A stretch of DNA of 64,000 bases, from assembly GCF_019457515.1 (NCBI RefSeq), contig NZ_CP080421.1:868001-932000 (forward strand). The letters are read 5' to 3'. Positions within the stretch are counted from its first letter, which is position 1. Each line of letters starts with the position of its first letter. Positions 18,106-26,887 of the stretch are shown piece after piece. This DNA comes from Shewanella mesophila. Lineage in GTDB: Bacteria > Pseudomonadota > Gammaproteobacteria > Enterobacterales > Shewanellaceae. The notes beneath the pieces are model-generated. The model worked only from the letters and a program-made list of their open reading frames with translations. It did not search any database and had not been told where the DNA came from. A program made the position numbers and the translations under genes.

Positions 18106-18135
18106 TGTGTAGCGACATCTAAAATTTAGACAAAC
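18106..18135 (+). repeat. left transposon end with terminal TnsB-type site
   Basis: TGTGTAG followed by CGACATCTAAAATTTAGACA. The 20-bp core GACATYTAAAATTTAGACAA recurs in reverse orientation at 32074-32094 and, with changes, at 32141-32168. Two further TAGACAAAC half-motifs follow at 18126-18134 and 18148-18156. These are the expected TnsB binding sites by position and symmetry; binding itself is inferred. Confidence 0.82.
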
Positions 18136-18140
18136 CTATA

Positions 18141-18176
18141 AAAAAATAGACAAACTCCGGTTTGTCTATTTTTTTG
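18141..18176 (+). terminator. terminator inside the transposon end, downstream of gcvP
   Basis: AAAAAATAGACAAA-CTCCGG-TTTGTCTATTTTTTT is a perfect 14-bp hairpin with a T-run. It lies about 80 bp beyond gcvP but within the transposon, so it would end gcv transcripts before they enter the element, and can also act in the opposite direction. The stem arm contains the TAGACAAAC motif of the end repeats. Confidence 0.85.
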
Positions 18177-18403
18177 CCTTTTCATCCTAATTAAAAAGTC
18201 CAATGATGACGATTGGGGGTCAACTCAAGGTCATTTATTACTGTTTGACTGATTTGAGAAGTGTTGTAATGGCAACACAGTTTGCTCGAAGCAGTCGTGG
18301 AAATCTTCTTGTCTAGCGAAATTTTAGTGACACTTCCGAGATTTTTTCCTAATTCTAGTTCATTCTTAAACGATAGTTTTTGATCGGTTTAGGAGCTCCC
18401 GAT

Positions 18404-18700
18404 ATGTATGCGACTGTACTTGAACAGCATCTTAGAGATTACTCACCTAATGTATTCTTCTACAGCCCTTTGCAGGTTGATGATGCTTTTGTGTTTGTTT
18501 TACATCGGTTGTTCCGAACGTTATCCGAAATGGTGGGAGATGGGATTGTTGAGGTATTGCATGTTGCGGTTTGCCCTAAGACACACATTCCAACCGTTCA
18601 GCTGATGCTACCACCCCAGCTTAATGAGAAAGACTTTGGCGCATTATTTGATGATACGCAGAGACTATTGCATCAAGCAGCTGCTCAAGCAGTCAACTGA
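18404..18700 (+). CDS. unknown 98-residue protein, cargo
   Basis: I do not recognise this family. The ATG at 18404 has AGGAG eight bases upstream and is preferred over the in-frame TTG at 18380. The product is soluble, mixed alpha/beta in appearance, with a hydrophobic core (VEVLHVAVCPKTHIPTVQLML) and a helical end (FDDTQRLLHQAAAQAV). It is 12 bp upstream of the phosphatase-like gene, so the two almost certainly form one operon. It may be a substrate, inhibitor or partner of that enzyme. Located between the transposon end and tnsA. Confidence 0.75.
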   Translation: MYATVLEQHLRDYSPNVFFYSPLQVDDAFVFVLHRLFRTLSEMVGDGIVEVLHVAVCPKTHIPTVQLMLPPQLNEKDFGALFDDTQRLLHQAAAQAVN

Positions 18701-18712
18701 GAAGAAGTTGTA

Positions 18713-19168
18713 ATGAATATCTTATTTTTATGTACATCGAATTTAAATCGCAGCAAAACAGCTGAAGACTACTTTGCGGAGAAAGATCCACTACGCGTCT
18801 ATCGCTCAGCGGGTTTGAGCGAGAAAGAGTGCAAGCGAAACGGCACGACCTTGTGTAGTGAAGAATTATTAACTTGGGCTGATGTCGTATTTGTCATGGA
18901 GAAGGAACATGTTCGCCGTATTGAAAATTACACTGGGCAGCGCTTTTTGGACAAAGTCATTAACCTAGATATACCAGACGTATACCAACATGGTGAACCT
19001 GCTTTGATAGAACAACTTGAAAAGCGCAGAGATGCAATGCAATTTGAAGAGTTGTTTGCTCGTATTGAATCGCAATCTTCAGCTCGCGCTGCACTTCGTT
19101 TATTTGAGGTAAGTGCTACTGAGCTTGCTGAAACTTATCAATCTGGGAGTACAGAAGGAAAATTTTAA
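18713..19168 (+). CDS. low-molecular-weight protein-tyrosine-phosphatase-like protein, cargo
   Basis: 151 residues. The P-loop CX5R(S) is present at the N-terminus as CTSNLNRS (Cys7, Arg13), and a candidate general-acid loop LDIPDVY carries Asp residues, as in LMW-PTP folds. The helical strand ITWADVVFVMEKEHVRRI fits the family region between them. The last 40 residues are a divergent helical tail. It shares an operon with the preceding small gene. Whether it acts on phosphotyrosine, arsenate or a nucleotide is not readable. Carriage on a Tn7-like element hints at a conflict or regulatory role (inference). Confidence 0.75.
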   Translation: MNILFLCTSNLNRSKTAEDYFAEKDPLRVYRSAGLSEKECKRNGTTLCSEELLTWADVVFVMEKEHVRRIENYTGQRFLDKVINLDIPDVYQHGEPALIEQLEKRRDAMQFEELFARIESQSSARAALRLFEVSATELAETYQSGSTEGKF

Positions 19169-19957
19169 CATTGGATTCAAATTTTGGATTGTGTTTGGGA
19201 ATTCTATCTCCAATCAAATCAGTTGCAATGACTCATACACGATCTGAAAATCGTACGGTAGGCTTTGGTTACGTAATAATGCTTTTTTGCACTATATCGT
19301 CAATATATTAGGCACAATACTGGAAATTAACACTATTATGGAACTCGATAGAAAAAGTAATGCAGCTATCTTAGAGGTTTATAGGTAAGCGATTTTTACA
19401 GACGCGTCTTCACGAAAGACTAGAGCAACGCTAGCAATGAAGAGCTGGCCGTAACTATTAAACCGGGTTTAACCGAAAAGCAATCTTAAAAAGTAGTGGT
19501 TTTAATGAATATTCCAGAGCTTATTTATTCAGAGACCTACGCTGAGCTCTATCAAAAGGAATGAAGTAACGCATTAATGATGCATGAAGTTCCTATCAGT
19601 CAAGGAATAGCGGAAGGGAGTTTTGGAAGCCACCTCCTTTGATTAATGGCTTTAATACCTACTTCAAATTCGAACGTATTTTGATCAATTTCTCATTTGA
19701 AAGTTCCGATTTACTTATTCAAGTAGACTTTAAATCTGGATCTCTAGATGTCTATTTTCTGTGGTTTTTATATAACTTCCCAAGATGATAATTCATTGGC
19801 ATTTTAAGTGCTTACGTTTGTGCATGAGGAGAGTTTTGACAGGCATTTAATTATCGCTATATTATTATAAGTTATTGATTTTGATCGAAAATTTGATATT
19901 TTTGCAAATGTGATTTACTCTTTTAATCAATAATTGATTTATTGATTAAGTTTTACG
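19169..19957. other. 789-bp AT-rich gap between cargo pair and tnsA
   Basis: No intact gene seen. It begins after the phosphatase gene, holds the possible gene remnant at 19618-19788, a very short ORF 19505-19564, and just upstream of tnsA an AT-rich stretch with repeated TTGATT/AATCAA motifs (19870-19950) that may carry the tns promoter or a TnsAB-independent regulator site. Confidence 0.6.
19618..19788 (+). pseudogene. possible remnant of a decayed gene
   Basis: An open stretch of 56 codons with natural-looking protein composition (for example NGFNTYFKFERILINFSF and SGSLDVYFLWF) but no start codon with a ribosome site at its head. A 19-codon frame just upstream (19505-19564) ends early. 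Together they look like a frameshifted leftover of one gene. Family not recognised. Confidence 0.3.
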
Positions 19958-20791
19958 ATGAAGAGACGTCAAAATATTACCAGAGAGGTGCGCGATGGCT
20001 GGGTTCGTAAGTTTGAAAAATTAAATAAACACAGTCGTCTTTATTACTCCTTTATTACCACTCAAGATATAAAATCAATGGGTAGCAAATCGCGAACCCC
20101 CGACTTTGAAGAGCGAGGGCAAGATCGAGACTTATTATCTACTAATGAGAGAATGTTTTTTTACCGCTTACGTTTTTCAAAGAAGTTTGTATCGATTAAA
20201 GAACAGTATCCTTTGCTGCCGCTTGAGCGAGTCATCGGTGTCGCTAAGCAATTAGGGGTTCGTTATCCAACATATCCATATTCACGAAGTGTAGAAGTCG
20301 TAATGACAAGCGACTTTGTGTGTAAAACTTTGTCTGGGAAGTTAGTTGTATACTCGATAAAAGACACAAAGGCTTTTAAAAATCTATCAGAAGCTCAGCG
20401 AAAAAATTTAGACAATAAATTAAAAATAGAAAAGGCGTTTTGGGAATCGAAAGGGGCAACTTGGTATCTTATATTGAGTGAGCAAATAAAAACAATTTTT
20501 GCCCAAAATTTAGAGCAACTTTTTCCTTCATGCTCTCTTTCCGTAAAGTTACAAATATTTCATCCGAGATGGCTACAACTGTTTAGCAAAAAAGGTTTAA
20601 GTTATAAAAAGCAACGTTTGAGCGAGCTAGTCACAGCAATCGCTTTAGAGCTCGGTATCAGTTATCAAGAGTCTGTTGAGATTTGCCAGTTTTGTATCTG
20701 GAATAAGCATATTAAAGCAAACCTATCTTCTATTAAATTAAGGTATGAGTTATCTCTTGAGCAATTAGGTTGTGATGTTAATCGTGGCTGA
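19958..20791 (+). CDS. tnsA: Tn7-like transposase subunit TnsA (endonuclease)
   Basis: A 277-residue TnsA, the restriction-endonuclease-fold subunit that cleaves the 5' ends of the element so that, with TnsB, transposition is cut-and-paste. Catalytic positions are visible as Glu64 (STNERMFF), Asp119 (VMTSDF), Gln83 (KEQYPL) and Lys135 (YSIKDTK), matching the E/D/QxK pattern of Tn7 TnsA. The C-terminal half (KKQRLSELVTAIALELGISYQES) is the winged-helix TnsC-interacting region. The 3' end overlaps tnsB by 20 bp. Its length matches Tn7 TnsA (273). Confidence 0.96.
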   Translation: MKRRQNITREVRDGWVRKFEKLNKHSRLYYSFITTQDIKSMGSKSRTPDFEERGQDRDLLSTNERMFFYRLRFSKKFVSIKEQYPLLPLERVIGVAKQLGVRYPTYPYSRSVEVVMTSDFVCKTLSGKLVVYSIKDTKAFKNLSEAQRKNLDNKLKIEKAFWESKGATWYLILSEQIKTIFAQNLEQLFPSCSLSVKLQIFHPRWLQLFSKKGLSYKKQRLSELVTAIALELGISYQESVEICQFCIWNKHIKANLSSIKLRYELSLEQLGCDVNRG

Positions 20792-23030
20792 TGAACTACA
20801 ACTTGACGATCTTTTAACTCCAGGCGTTGAGAATGAGTCAGCTTTAATTGTTGAGCCTCACATTGTTGTGTTTATTGACGGCACCACAGATCGGGTGCTT
20901 ATGGTAAATATGACTAAGGAGCAAAAACCGAGCCTGTTTAGTTTAAAGGCTATTTATGACGAATTAGATAGTTTGATTTTGAGGAAGGCTATTTTAGATA
21001 CACCTGCTCATTTACTTGTAAGTGATGAGAGCTTAACGGCTGAGCAAAGAGAGTTAAGAGACGCTAAGTTCCGAGTTATTGAGCCAATCATACGAAACAT
21101 AGAGGAGTATTCACTTTCCAATACTTATGGGAAAAATACGGTAAAAAATTGTTTACTGATAGCTAAATCATTAGGCGTTACAGTGAATAGAACGCAATTG
21201 TATCAATGGGTTAATCGTTTTTTGAAAGCAGGCTCAAATAAAAATGCATTCCTAAGAAAACCCGGCAGTGGGCATGGAAAAAATAAAACATACCTCAAAA
21301 AAACTGGGCCAGAAAGAGGCGATGGCACTATTGGGCGAATGATTAATGATAACGATAAGCGGCATATTGAAACAATTATTAGAAAGAAAATATTCACAAG
21401 GGCACCACTTAGCTATGCTGAAGCTTATCAAGTTTATCTCGACACTTATGCAAGTGACCCTGTCATTGATATTCATACCGGTGAGATCTCAAAGTTAAAA
21501 CGCTGGGATGCCGAACTACTATTATCTCTAAAACAGTTTGAAAACTATGCGTCCAAGTTTAGGAACAAAAATAAAGCTAAGGAGCAAGAGGCACAAGGAA
21601 CTTCTGATCAGCACCACAAAGATGTGGCAGGTTTAAAAGGAAATCTAGAAGAGTTTTATGCTGAAGGTCCTGGGCATGTATATCAAATTGATGAGACACC
21701 TTTAGCAATTGAATTAGTGGATGAATTCGATCCAACTCGTCAGAAACGAGTTGGGCGGCCAACTTGTTACTCTGTTGTAGATTTATTCAGCTCAGTGTGG
21801 GTTGCACTATTGTTAACATTTGCAAAAGCGTCTGCTCACACAGCGCGTGAAATTATTTTTATAGCCTTTCGAGATAAAACAAAGTTCTGTGAAGAAATCG
21901 GTATAAAGCTTAATCATCCTTTTAATATCTCTGGTAAATGCAGATGCATTATGGTCGATAATCATGAGTTTAAAGCTGAATTAGAGAGATCCTTAAGCCA
22001 AGATGCACATATCGAACAGATTTATAATACCGAAGGTCGGTCAAACCAGAAAGGTGCAGTAGAGCGAAAACATAAGTCTCTAGAGGACTTCTTGTTTGGG
22101 CTTGTTCCTGGGGTGGGAAGGAAAAATATAGCTGATTATTTAAAACGAAATTTGAGAAAAGATGCTCTTTTAAATATTCGTGAGTTGTATCAGCTACTTA
22201 TTGACTTTATCACTACCTATAATAACTTTGCGCCTGTTGAGAGCCTGACTTTAACAAAGGAAATGAAGCAAGATGGGGTACAGAAGGTTCCAATGTCTAA
22301 ATTTGAATGGGGACTTAAGCATAGACCCGGCTATTTAAAACCTGTTAATGAGACTGAATTATATTTTTCACTTTTAGAGGTTGGGCAGGTCACAGTACAT
22401 CGAGAATATATACTGCTACCTGGTCGGTATTTTAAGTCCGCTGGCAAATCATCTAAGGGATTGAAATACAACTGCCAATGGATATTGGAAAACGGAGTAC
22501 AAGACGTTAAAAGAGGAAAAGAACTGCCGAAGTATCCTTGTCGCTTTATGCGTTACTCATTAGGCGTTATCTATATAGATACGCCAGATGGTTTGAAGCC
22601 TGCTTATTTACAACCAGTTGACCGATTGTATGAAAACATGCCAGCAGAGTTAGTTGCTAATTATAAAAAAGAAGAGAAAATTGAAAATAATAAACTATCA
22701 ATATCTTATCAAGAAAATTTAAGTGCTGTCCGAATTAATGCTGAAAATATTGTTGCGAATGCACTACTTGAAAAGCAGCAGATTAGTGCTAATGCAGCAA
22801 ACTCTCAAGACTTATCAGCAAATAGAGATGAAGCAATCAAACGTGAAATTGAAGCTTCTTCAAATCAATTTAAACAAATGACAGGAGCCGGGATCGATCA
22901 GGCTCGAAATAGTGATAGCGAGATTGAGAGCACAGACCCATCTGTGGAACAAACTTCATCAGAAGCAGCGCATCCATTCGCACAGAAAATGAAAGAGCGG
23001 CTAAAAAACAATCGTCGAGGTAAAAGTTAA
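20772..23030 (+). CDS. tnsB: Tn7-like transposase TnsB (DDE)
   Basis: A 752-residue DDE integrase-fold transposase that binds end repeats and performs 3' strand cleavage and joining. Catalytic acids: Asp in VYQIDETPLA (about residue 306), Asp in CIMVDNHEF (about 395), Glu in KGAVERKHKS (about 429), with the last pair about 34 residues apart. The N-terminal helical part (LLIAKSLGVTVNRTQLYQWVNRF) fits the DNA-binding domains. The C-terminal tail, rich in charged residues, ends AQKMKERLKNNRRGKS and is expected to contact TnsC. The final TAA overlaps the ATG of tnsC by one base. Confidence 0.96.
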   Translation: MMLIVADELQLDDLLTPGVENESALIVEPHIVVFIDGTTDRVLMVNMTKEQKPSLFSLKAIYDELDSLILRKAILDTPAHLLVSDESLTAEQRELRDAKFRVIEPIIRNIEEYSLSNTYGKNTVKNCLLIAKSLGVTVNRTQLYQWVNRFLKAGSNKNAFLRKPGSGHGKNKTYLKKTGPERGDGTIGRMINDNDKRHIETIIRKKIFTRAPLSYAEAYQVYLDTYASDPVIDIHTGEISKLKRWDAELLLSLKQFENYASKFRNKNKAKEQEAQGTSDQHHKDVAGLKGNLEEFYAEGPGHVYQIDETPLAIELVDEFDPTRQKRVGRPTCYSVVDLFSSVWVALLLTFAKASAHTAREIIFIAFRDKTKFCEEIGIKLNHPFNISGKCRCIMVDNHEFKAELERSLSQDAHIEQIYNTEGRSNQKGAVERKHKSLEDFLFGLVPGVGRKNIADYLKRNLRKDALLNIRELYQLLIDFITTYNNFAPVESLTLTKEMKQDGVQKVPMSKFEWGLKHRPGYLKPVNETELYFSLLEVGQVTVHREYILLPGRYFKSAGKSSKGLKYNCQWILENGVQDVKRGKELPKYPCRFMRYSLGVIYIDTPDGLKPAYLQPVDRLYENMPAELVANYKKEEKIENNKLSISYQENLSAVRINAENIVANALLEKQQISANAANSQDLSANRDEAIKREIEASSNQFKQMTGAGIDQARNSDSEIESTDPSVEQTSSEAAHPFAQKMKERLKNNRRGKS

Positions 23031-24427
23031 TGGGGTTTCAAGTTGCGCAATATCACAAGTTAAACTCACCTATTCTCAGCGGTAATCCTTTGATTGAATG
23101 CCTACCAATACGTTTGTCTCAGGAAGCTTTCTGGGATGCTGTCGTTGACTTGGTTGAAGTTCCTGAGCAACTGGATAGTTTCGATGTGGAAACGAGGGAG
23201 TTATTGGCGTCAGAGATTATGAAATCTGTTTGTCCAACTTCAGAATATTTTGATATTTATTGTGATCTCCTTAATACCTTAAAAGAAGGGTTTATTAGTC
23301 GAAACCCGTTAGATCCTAACACTGAAAAGTGGAAGAACAATATAGCAACGAAAACGTATCAGCGAACAAGAACAACGGCCCCTAATATTAAATTTACCGG
23401 TATATCTGGAATGGGAAAAACTACCGTTGTTGATAGCATTCTTGCGCTTATTCCACCTGTTTTGATTCACCCTCATGATGGACCTCTTGGCGTTGAGACG
23501 ACTCATATTAACTATATAAAAGTCAATATTCCCGGAGAGGCAGACAGCAAGTCCATATGTTTGGCTATAGCTTCAAAAATAGATGCCGTGTATGGGACAG
23601 ACTATGAAACGCAGTATGGGTCGCTGAAAAGATCAGTGTGTATAGATAAGATTATTACTTTATGTACAACGCTATTAATAGGAATGATCATTTTTGATGA
23701 GATCCATAACATCTGCTTTTCATCACCCAATGAGCGAGCATTGATTTTTACCTTATTTGACCGTTTTTCTCATGAAGCAAGAATACCAACTATCAAAATT
23801 GGTACATTTAAAGCAAACCGACTGTCTAACAAAGTTTTTACTAATGCTCGTCGCCTAGGGATGCCAGTTGATTGGGCTAATTTTTCCGCTGAATCTGAAG
23901 ACTGGAAAATGCTGGTAGAGTATGCATGGAGTTATCAATTAACTAACGAATATCAAGAGTTAACTCAAGAGCTAGTTCAAAGAGTTTACGAGTACACTTG
24001 TGGTGTACCTCATTGTTTATTTTTTCTTATTGAGCAGGCAAACAAATATTGTTTGAGAAACGGAATACATAAATTTTCAAAGGAAGTGTTAGCCACTGTT
24101 TTTAATTTGAAATTTTCGATTATGAAGCCTGCAATTTTAGCATTAAAACATGGGAAAATTGATGCTTTCGATGACCTGATGACGACAAATTCAGATTTAG
24201 ATGTCGAAACTACAAAGCTCATTAAAAAGTTATTGAAAATTGCTGATGAGAATAAATTTACAGGCCAAGAGTCAAAAGCAATTATCGAACAGATTGAACC
24301 TTACATGATGGAGTACAGCTTTACTAAAAAAGAGTTAGCTACTTTTAAACGGCTAGAGAAGCAAGTTGCATCAGTACCAACAAATTTACCGAAAGAAGAC
24401 GATGGTTACGAGGATTTGCCAATATGA
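23030..24427 (+). CDS. tnsC: Tn7-like AAA+ regulator TnsC
   Basis: 465 residues. AAA+ ATPase linking target-site selectors to the transposase. Walker A GISGMGKTTVVDS lies at about residue 125 and Walker B IGMIIFDEIHNI at about 220; TIKIGTFKANRL is the sensor-1 region. An N-terminal extension of about 100 residues and a C-terminal helical tail (ELATFKRLEKQVASVPT) are in keeping with Tn7 TnsC, which contacts TnsA/TnsB through its tail. Translationally coupled to tniQ by an ATGA overlap. Confidence 0.96.
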   Translation: MGFQVAQYHKLNSPILSGNPLIECLPIRLSQEAFWDAVVDLVEVPEQLDSFDVETRELLASEIMKSVCPTSEYFDIYCDLLNTLKEGFISRNPLDPNTEKWKNNIATKTYQRTRTTAPNIKFTGISGMGKTTVVDSILALIPPVLIHPHDGPLGVETTHINYIKVNIPGEADSKSICLAIASKIDAVYGTDYETQYGSLKRSVCIDKIITLCTTLLIGMIIFDEIHNICFSSPNERALIFTLFDRFSHEARIPTIKIGTFKANRLSNKVFTNARRLGMPVDWANFSAESEDWKMLVEYAWSYQLTNEYQELTQELVQRVYEYTCGVPHCLFFLIEQANKYCLRNGIHKFSKEVLATVFNLKFSIMKPAILALKHGKIDAFDDLMTTNSDLDVETTKLIKKLLKIADENKFTGQESKAIIEQIEPYMMEYSFTKKELATFKRLEKQVASVPTNLPKEDDGYEDLPI

Positions 24428-25299
24428 GTATGCCTCATTGTAAGATATTGCCTGGTGAACATACTTTTTCATGGATGTTAAGGAGTTATTTAGCATCAGG
24501 AGAAGACGATTTTCTATCTTTTCAAAAGCGGCGAGGTATTTTTGATCGAGGTATAACAGCCAACAAAATATTTTGCGGCACGACATCTCAACTCTATAAG
24601 TTACTAGAAACTAATCATGATGTTTTTTCCAATAATCTATCACTAGTACCTTGGCAAATATCGACTGGAAAGCCCGTATCTGAATTAGAAAAATTAATAT
24701 CCTTTTACACGCATATGAATGAGCAGCAGATGTTCTCATTTTCAACAGATTGGCATAGCTGCGCAGATTGCAGAGAAGAAGATTTAAACCACTATGGGAC
24801 TAGTTTTTGGCATGCGAAGCATCAAATAACCAGTAGTTTTAGATGTTACAAACACAGGTGTGTGCTTCAGACTGCAAACCCACCAATCAAAAATTTGTAT
24901 TATGAACAGTTGCCTCATCAGAATATGAATTGGTCGCCTTTAGTGATAGAACCTTCCAGTACAATCATATCATGGCAGGATTTTATTGATTCATATTTAG
25001 AGGATGATGCATCGTTACAAATACCGCTATGGGATTTAAAGGATAACATTGTCTCCAGGCTAAACTTGCCTGTCTCAAAGCGTGCGGGGAGATTGAAGGT
25101 ATGTCAGGAATTGAATGTGGATTTCGAAAAAGTATTGGGGGATGAGTTATTAAGATACCTTTTTAGGGATTTTGCCAGACCAACAGAGAGAGGAACTATC
25201 AATATACTGAGATCGATGTTTGCGGGCCAACATAAAAGTCATGGTGTTAGAAATTATGTGTATTGGTTGGCTCTTGCTTACTGGTTAGAAAATCGCTAG
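24424..25299 (+). CDS. tniQ: TniQ family protein, short form
   Basis: 291 residues. The N-terminus (LPGEHTFSWMLRSYLASGEDDF) and the zinc-finger block CADCREED...YGTSFWHAKHQ...FRCYKHRC (from about residue 113) define TniQ/TnsD proteins. It ends after the TniQ domain and a short helical region and lacks the long HTH-containing C-terminal half of TnsD. Its role could be a second targeting protein, a bridge between TnsC and TnsD, or a selector of other sites such as plasmids. In CRISPR-associated Tn7-like elements a short TniQ docks on Cascade, but no such genes exist here. Confidence 0.92.
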   Translation: MSMPHCKILPGEHTFSWMLRSYLASGEDDFLSFQKRRGIFDRGITANKIFCGTTSQLYKLLETNHDVFSNNLSLVPWQISTGKPVSELEKLISFYTHMNEQQMFSFSTDWHSCADCREEDLNHYGTSFWHAKHQITSSFRCYKHRCVLQTANPPIKNLYYEQLPHQNMNWSPLVIEPSSTIISWQDFIDSYLEDDASLQIPLWDLKDNIVSRLNLPVSKRAGRLKVCQELNVDFEKVLGDELLRYLFRDFARPTERGTINILRSMFAGQHKSHGVRNYVYWLALAYWLENR

Positions 25300-26717
25300 A
25301 GCACGGTCCTGTGTACTCTTTTTTCCCAAAGCCTTTACCCGATGAAACTGTTTATAGCCTGCTTTGCCGATTTCACCTGGTTTCTGCTCAAGCTTCATTT
25401 AAAGGCAATACATTGAAGTTGTTTAAAATAAATGGTTCTCGCCCCAATAACGAATTCCCATCATTTTTGAATGAGTTTGAAGGATTAAGTGGGATTGATA
25501 TGCCTACTCTTATTAACCAGATGACGAGCTTTCATTATTACGAACCATTTTTATCGCCTGATATGTGCTTAAGGCTTTATGACTCACTCAGGACGGGTAA
25601 AACAGAAAGTTTACAGAGTCAATTAGGAATAGTGGCAAGTAGATTCACGTATGGAAAGGAGTTGAAATCTTGCCCCTTATGTATGAAGGAAAATATTGAT
25701 ACTTACGGGACCACATATTGGCATCTGGAACATCAAATTACAGGGGCATTATCGTGTCCTAAGCATAAGTGCATTTTGAACAGCGAAGTGTGCTCTCCAA
25801 TAAAGTTGCTTTTACCAAAGGAAAATAAAAATCTAAATATAGAAGTATTTGATGGTGAAGAATATCGATTTTCGTCTTTACTGGCATCTGAACTACACGA
25901 TCTCAACTGCGATATCCATTTACCTGATTTATATAATGCGTATTGGGATCGTTTGAGGGAGCTTGGTTTGCTCACGCAGTGTGGGCGTGTCAGGCAGGCA
26001 ACGCTACACAAGCTAGTTCAAAAATACTTAGAGAGGCTATGTGATAAAACACAGCATTTTCGAACACTCTATCACCAAGTCAAGAAGGATTATTTTCCTC
26101 AGTGTTTACTTTATCAAAGAAGTGTTCAGCACCATCCTTTACAGCATTTTGCATTTATCTTCTCTTTATTTGACAGTTGGGAGCATTTAAAAAAATTCAT
26201 AGCATCGGAACATACGTGTGATGCCTTGCCTAACAATCAATCGATAAAAGTAGAGCTGGATTGGTCCTATTTTATTAACCTGCTTATCAATGGTCAAAGT
26301 CTTCGAAAGGTAGCTGCGTCAGCAGGCGTATCTATCGCAACATTAAAAGCAAGGGCGATTCAATATCAAGTCCCTATAGCTACTCGCCCCAGTAAGGTTT
26401 TCGACAAAGAGCGACGAATTATTTGGCGGAAGCTACTCATAGGTAAACCAACTGAAGATATTGCAACGGATTTGGGGATTTCTCAGGGAGCTGTGGAACA
26501 AGTACTCAAGTGCTACCCAGAAATCAAAGAGTTGAGAGCTAGGATTAGGTATAAAGCCAAACGAGATGAAATGCTGGCAATATTGGAAAAGTGTATCAGA
26601 GACAACCCAAGCTTTACGCGAAATCAGATTAAGCAAGCTGAGAATGCAGCGTATATGTGGTTGTTTAAACATGAGAAGAGCTTACTGTATACGTTTTTAC
26701 CTCCACGTTTTTGCTAA
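25263..26717 (+). CDS. tnsD: TnsD-like TniQ family target selector, long form
   Basis: Up to 484 residues; start uncertain. A TTG at 25263 overlaps tniQ by 37 bp; a GTG at 25311 starts directly at YSFFPKPLPDETVYSLLCRF, the typical TniQ opening. The zinc motif CPLCMKEN...YGTTYWHLEHQ...LSCPKHKC is complete (from about residue 136). The C-terminal half has helix-turn-helix segments (QSLRKVAASAGVSIATLKARA and EDIATDLGISQGAVEQVL), as in TnsD, which reads the 3' end of a conserved gene. It is the best candidate for recognising gcvP (inference from the insertion site). Last gene of the tns operon. Confidence 0.9.
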   Translation: MVGSCLLVRKSLEHGPVYSFFPKPLPDETVYSLLCRFHLVSAQASFKGNTLKLFKINGSRPNNEFPSFLNEFEGLSGIDMPTLINQMTSFHYYEPFLSPDMCLRLYDSLRTGKTESLQSQLGIVASRFTYGKELKSCPLCMKENIDTYGTTYWHLEHQITGALSCPKHKCILNSEVCSPIKLLLPKENKNLNIEVFDGEEYRFSSLLASELHDLNCDIHLPDLYNAYWDRLRELGLLTQCGRVRQATLHKLVQKYLERLCDKTQHFRTLYHQVKKDYFPQCLLYQRSVQHHPLQHFAFIFSLFDSWEHLKKFIASEHTCDALPNNQSIKVELDWSYFINLLINGQSLRKVAASAGVSIATLKARAIQYQVPIATRPSKVFDKERRIIWRKLLIGKPTEDIATDLGISQGAVEQVLKCYPEIKELRARIRYKAKRDEMLAILEKCIRDNPSFTRNQIKQAENAAYMWLFKHEKSLLYTFLPPRFC

Positions 26718-26887
26718 GGAGATTAATCTGAAATTGTTTCATAATTCTAGTTGATGTGGTGTAAGTCTTTGTTTTATTTAGTGTGAAAATTATTTATTTT
26801 CATAGACTTAAAGGTGTTATAGTTCTTGTTGATTCGTGTTATTATAACTGGCTAAACTTATTATTTTGTGGTGTAAAAAGCGATTTT

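Noticed and set aside
26783..26887. N-terminal extension of the methyltransferase from a GTG
   Set aside because: It adds a hydrophobic leader not seen in C5-methyltransferases; motif I begins at the ATG at 26888.
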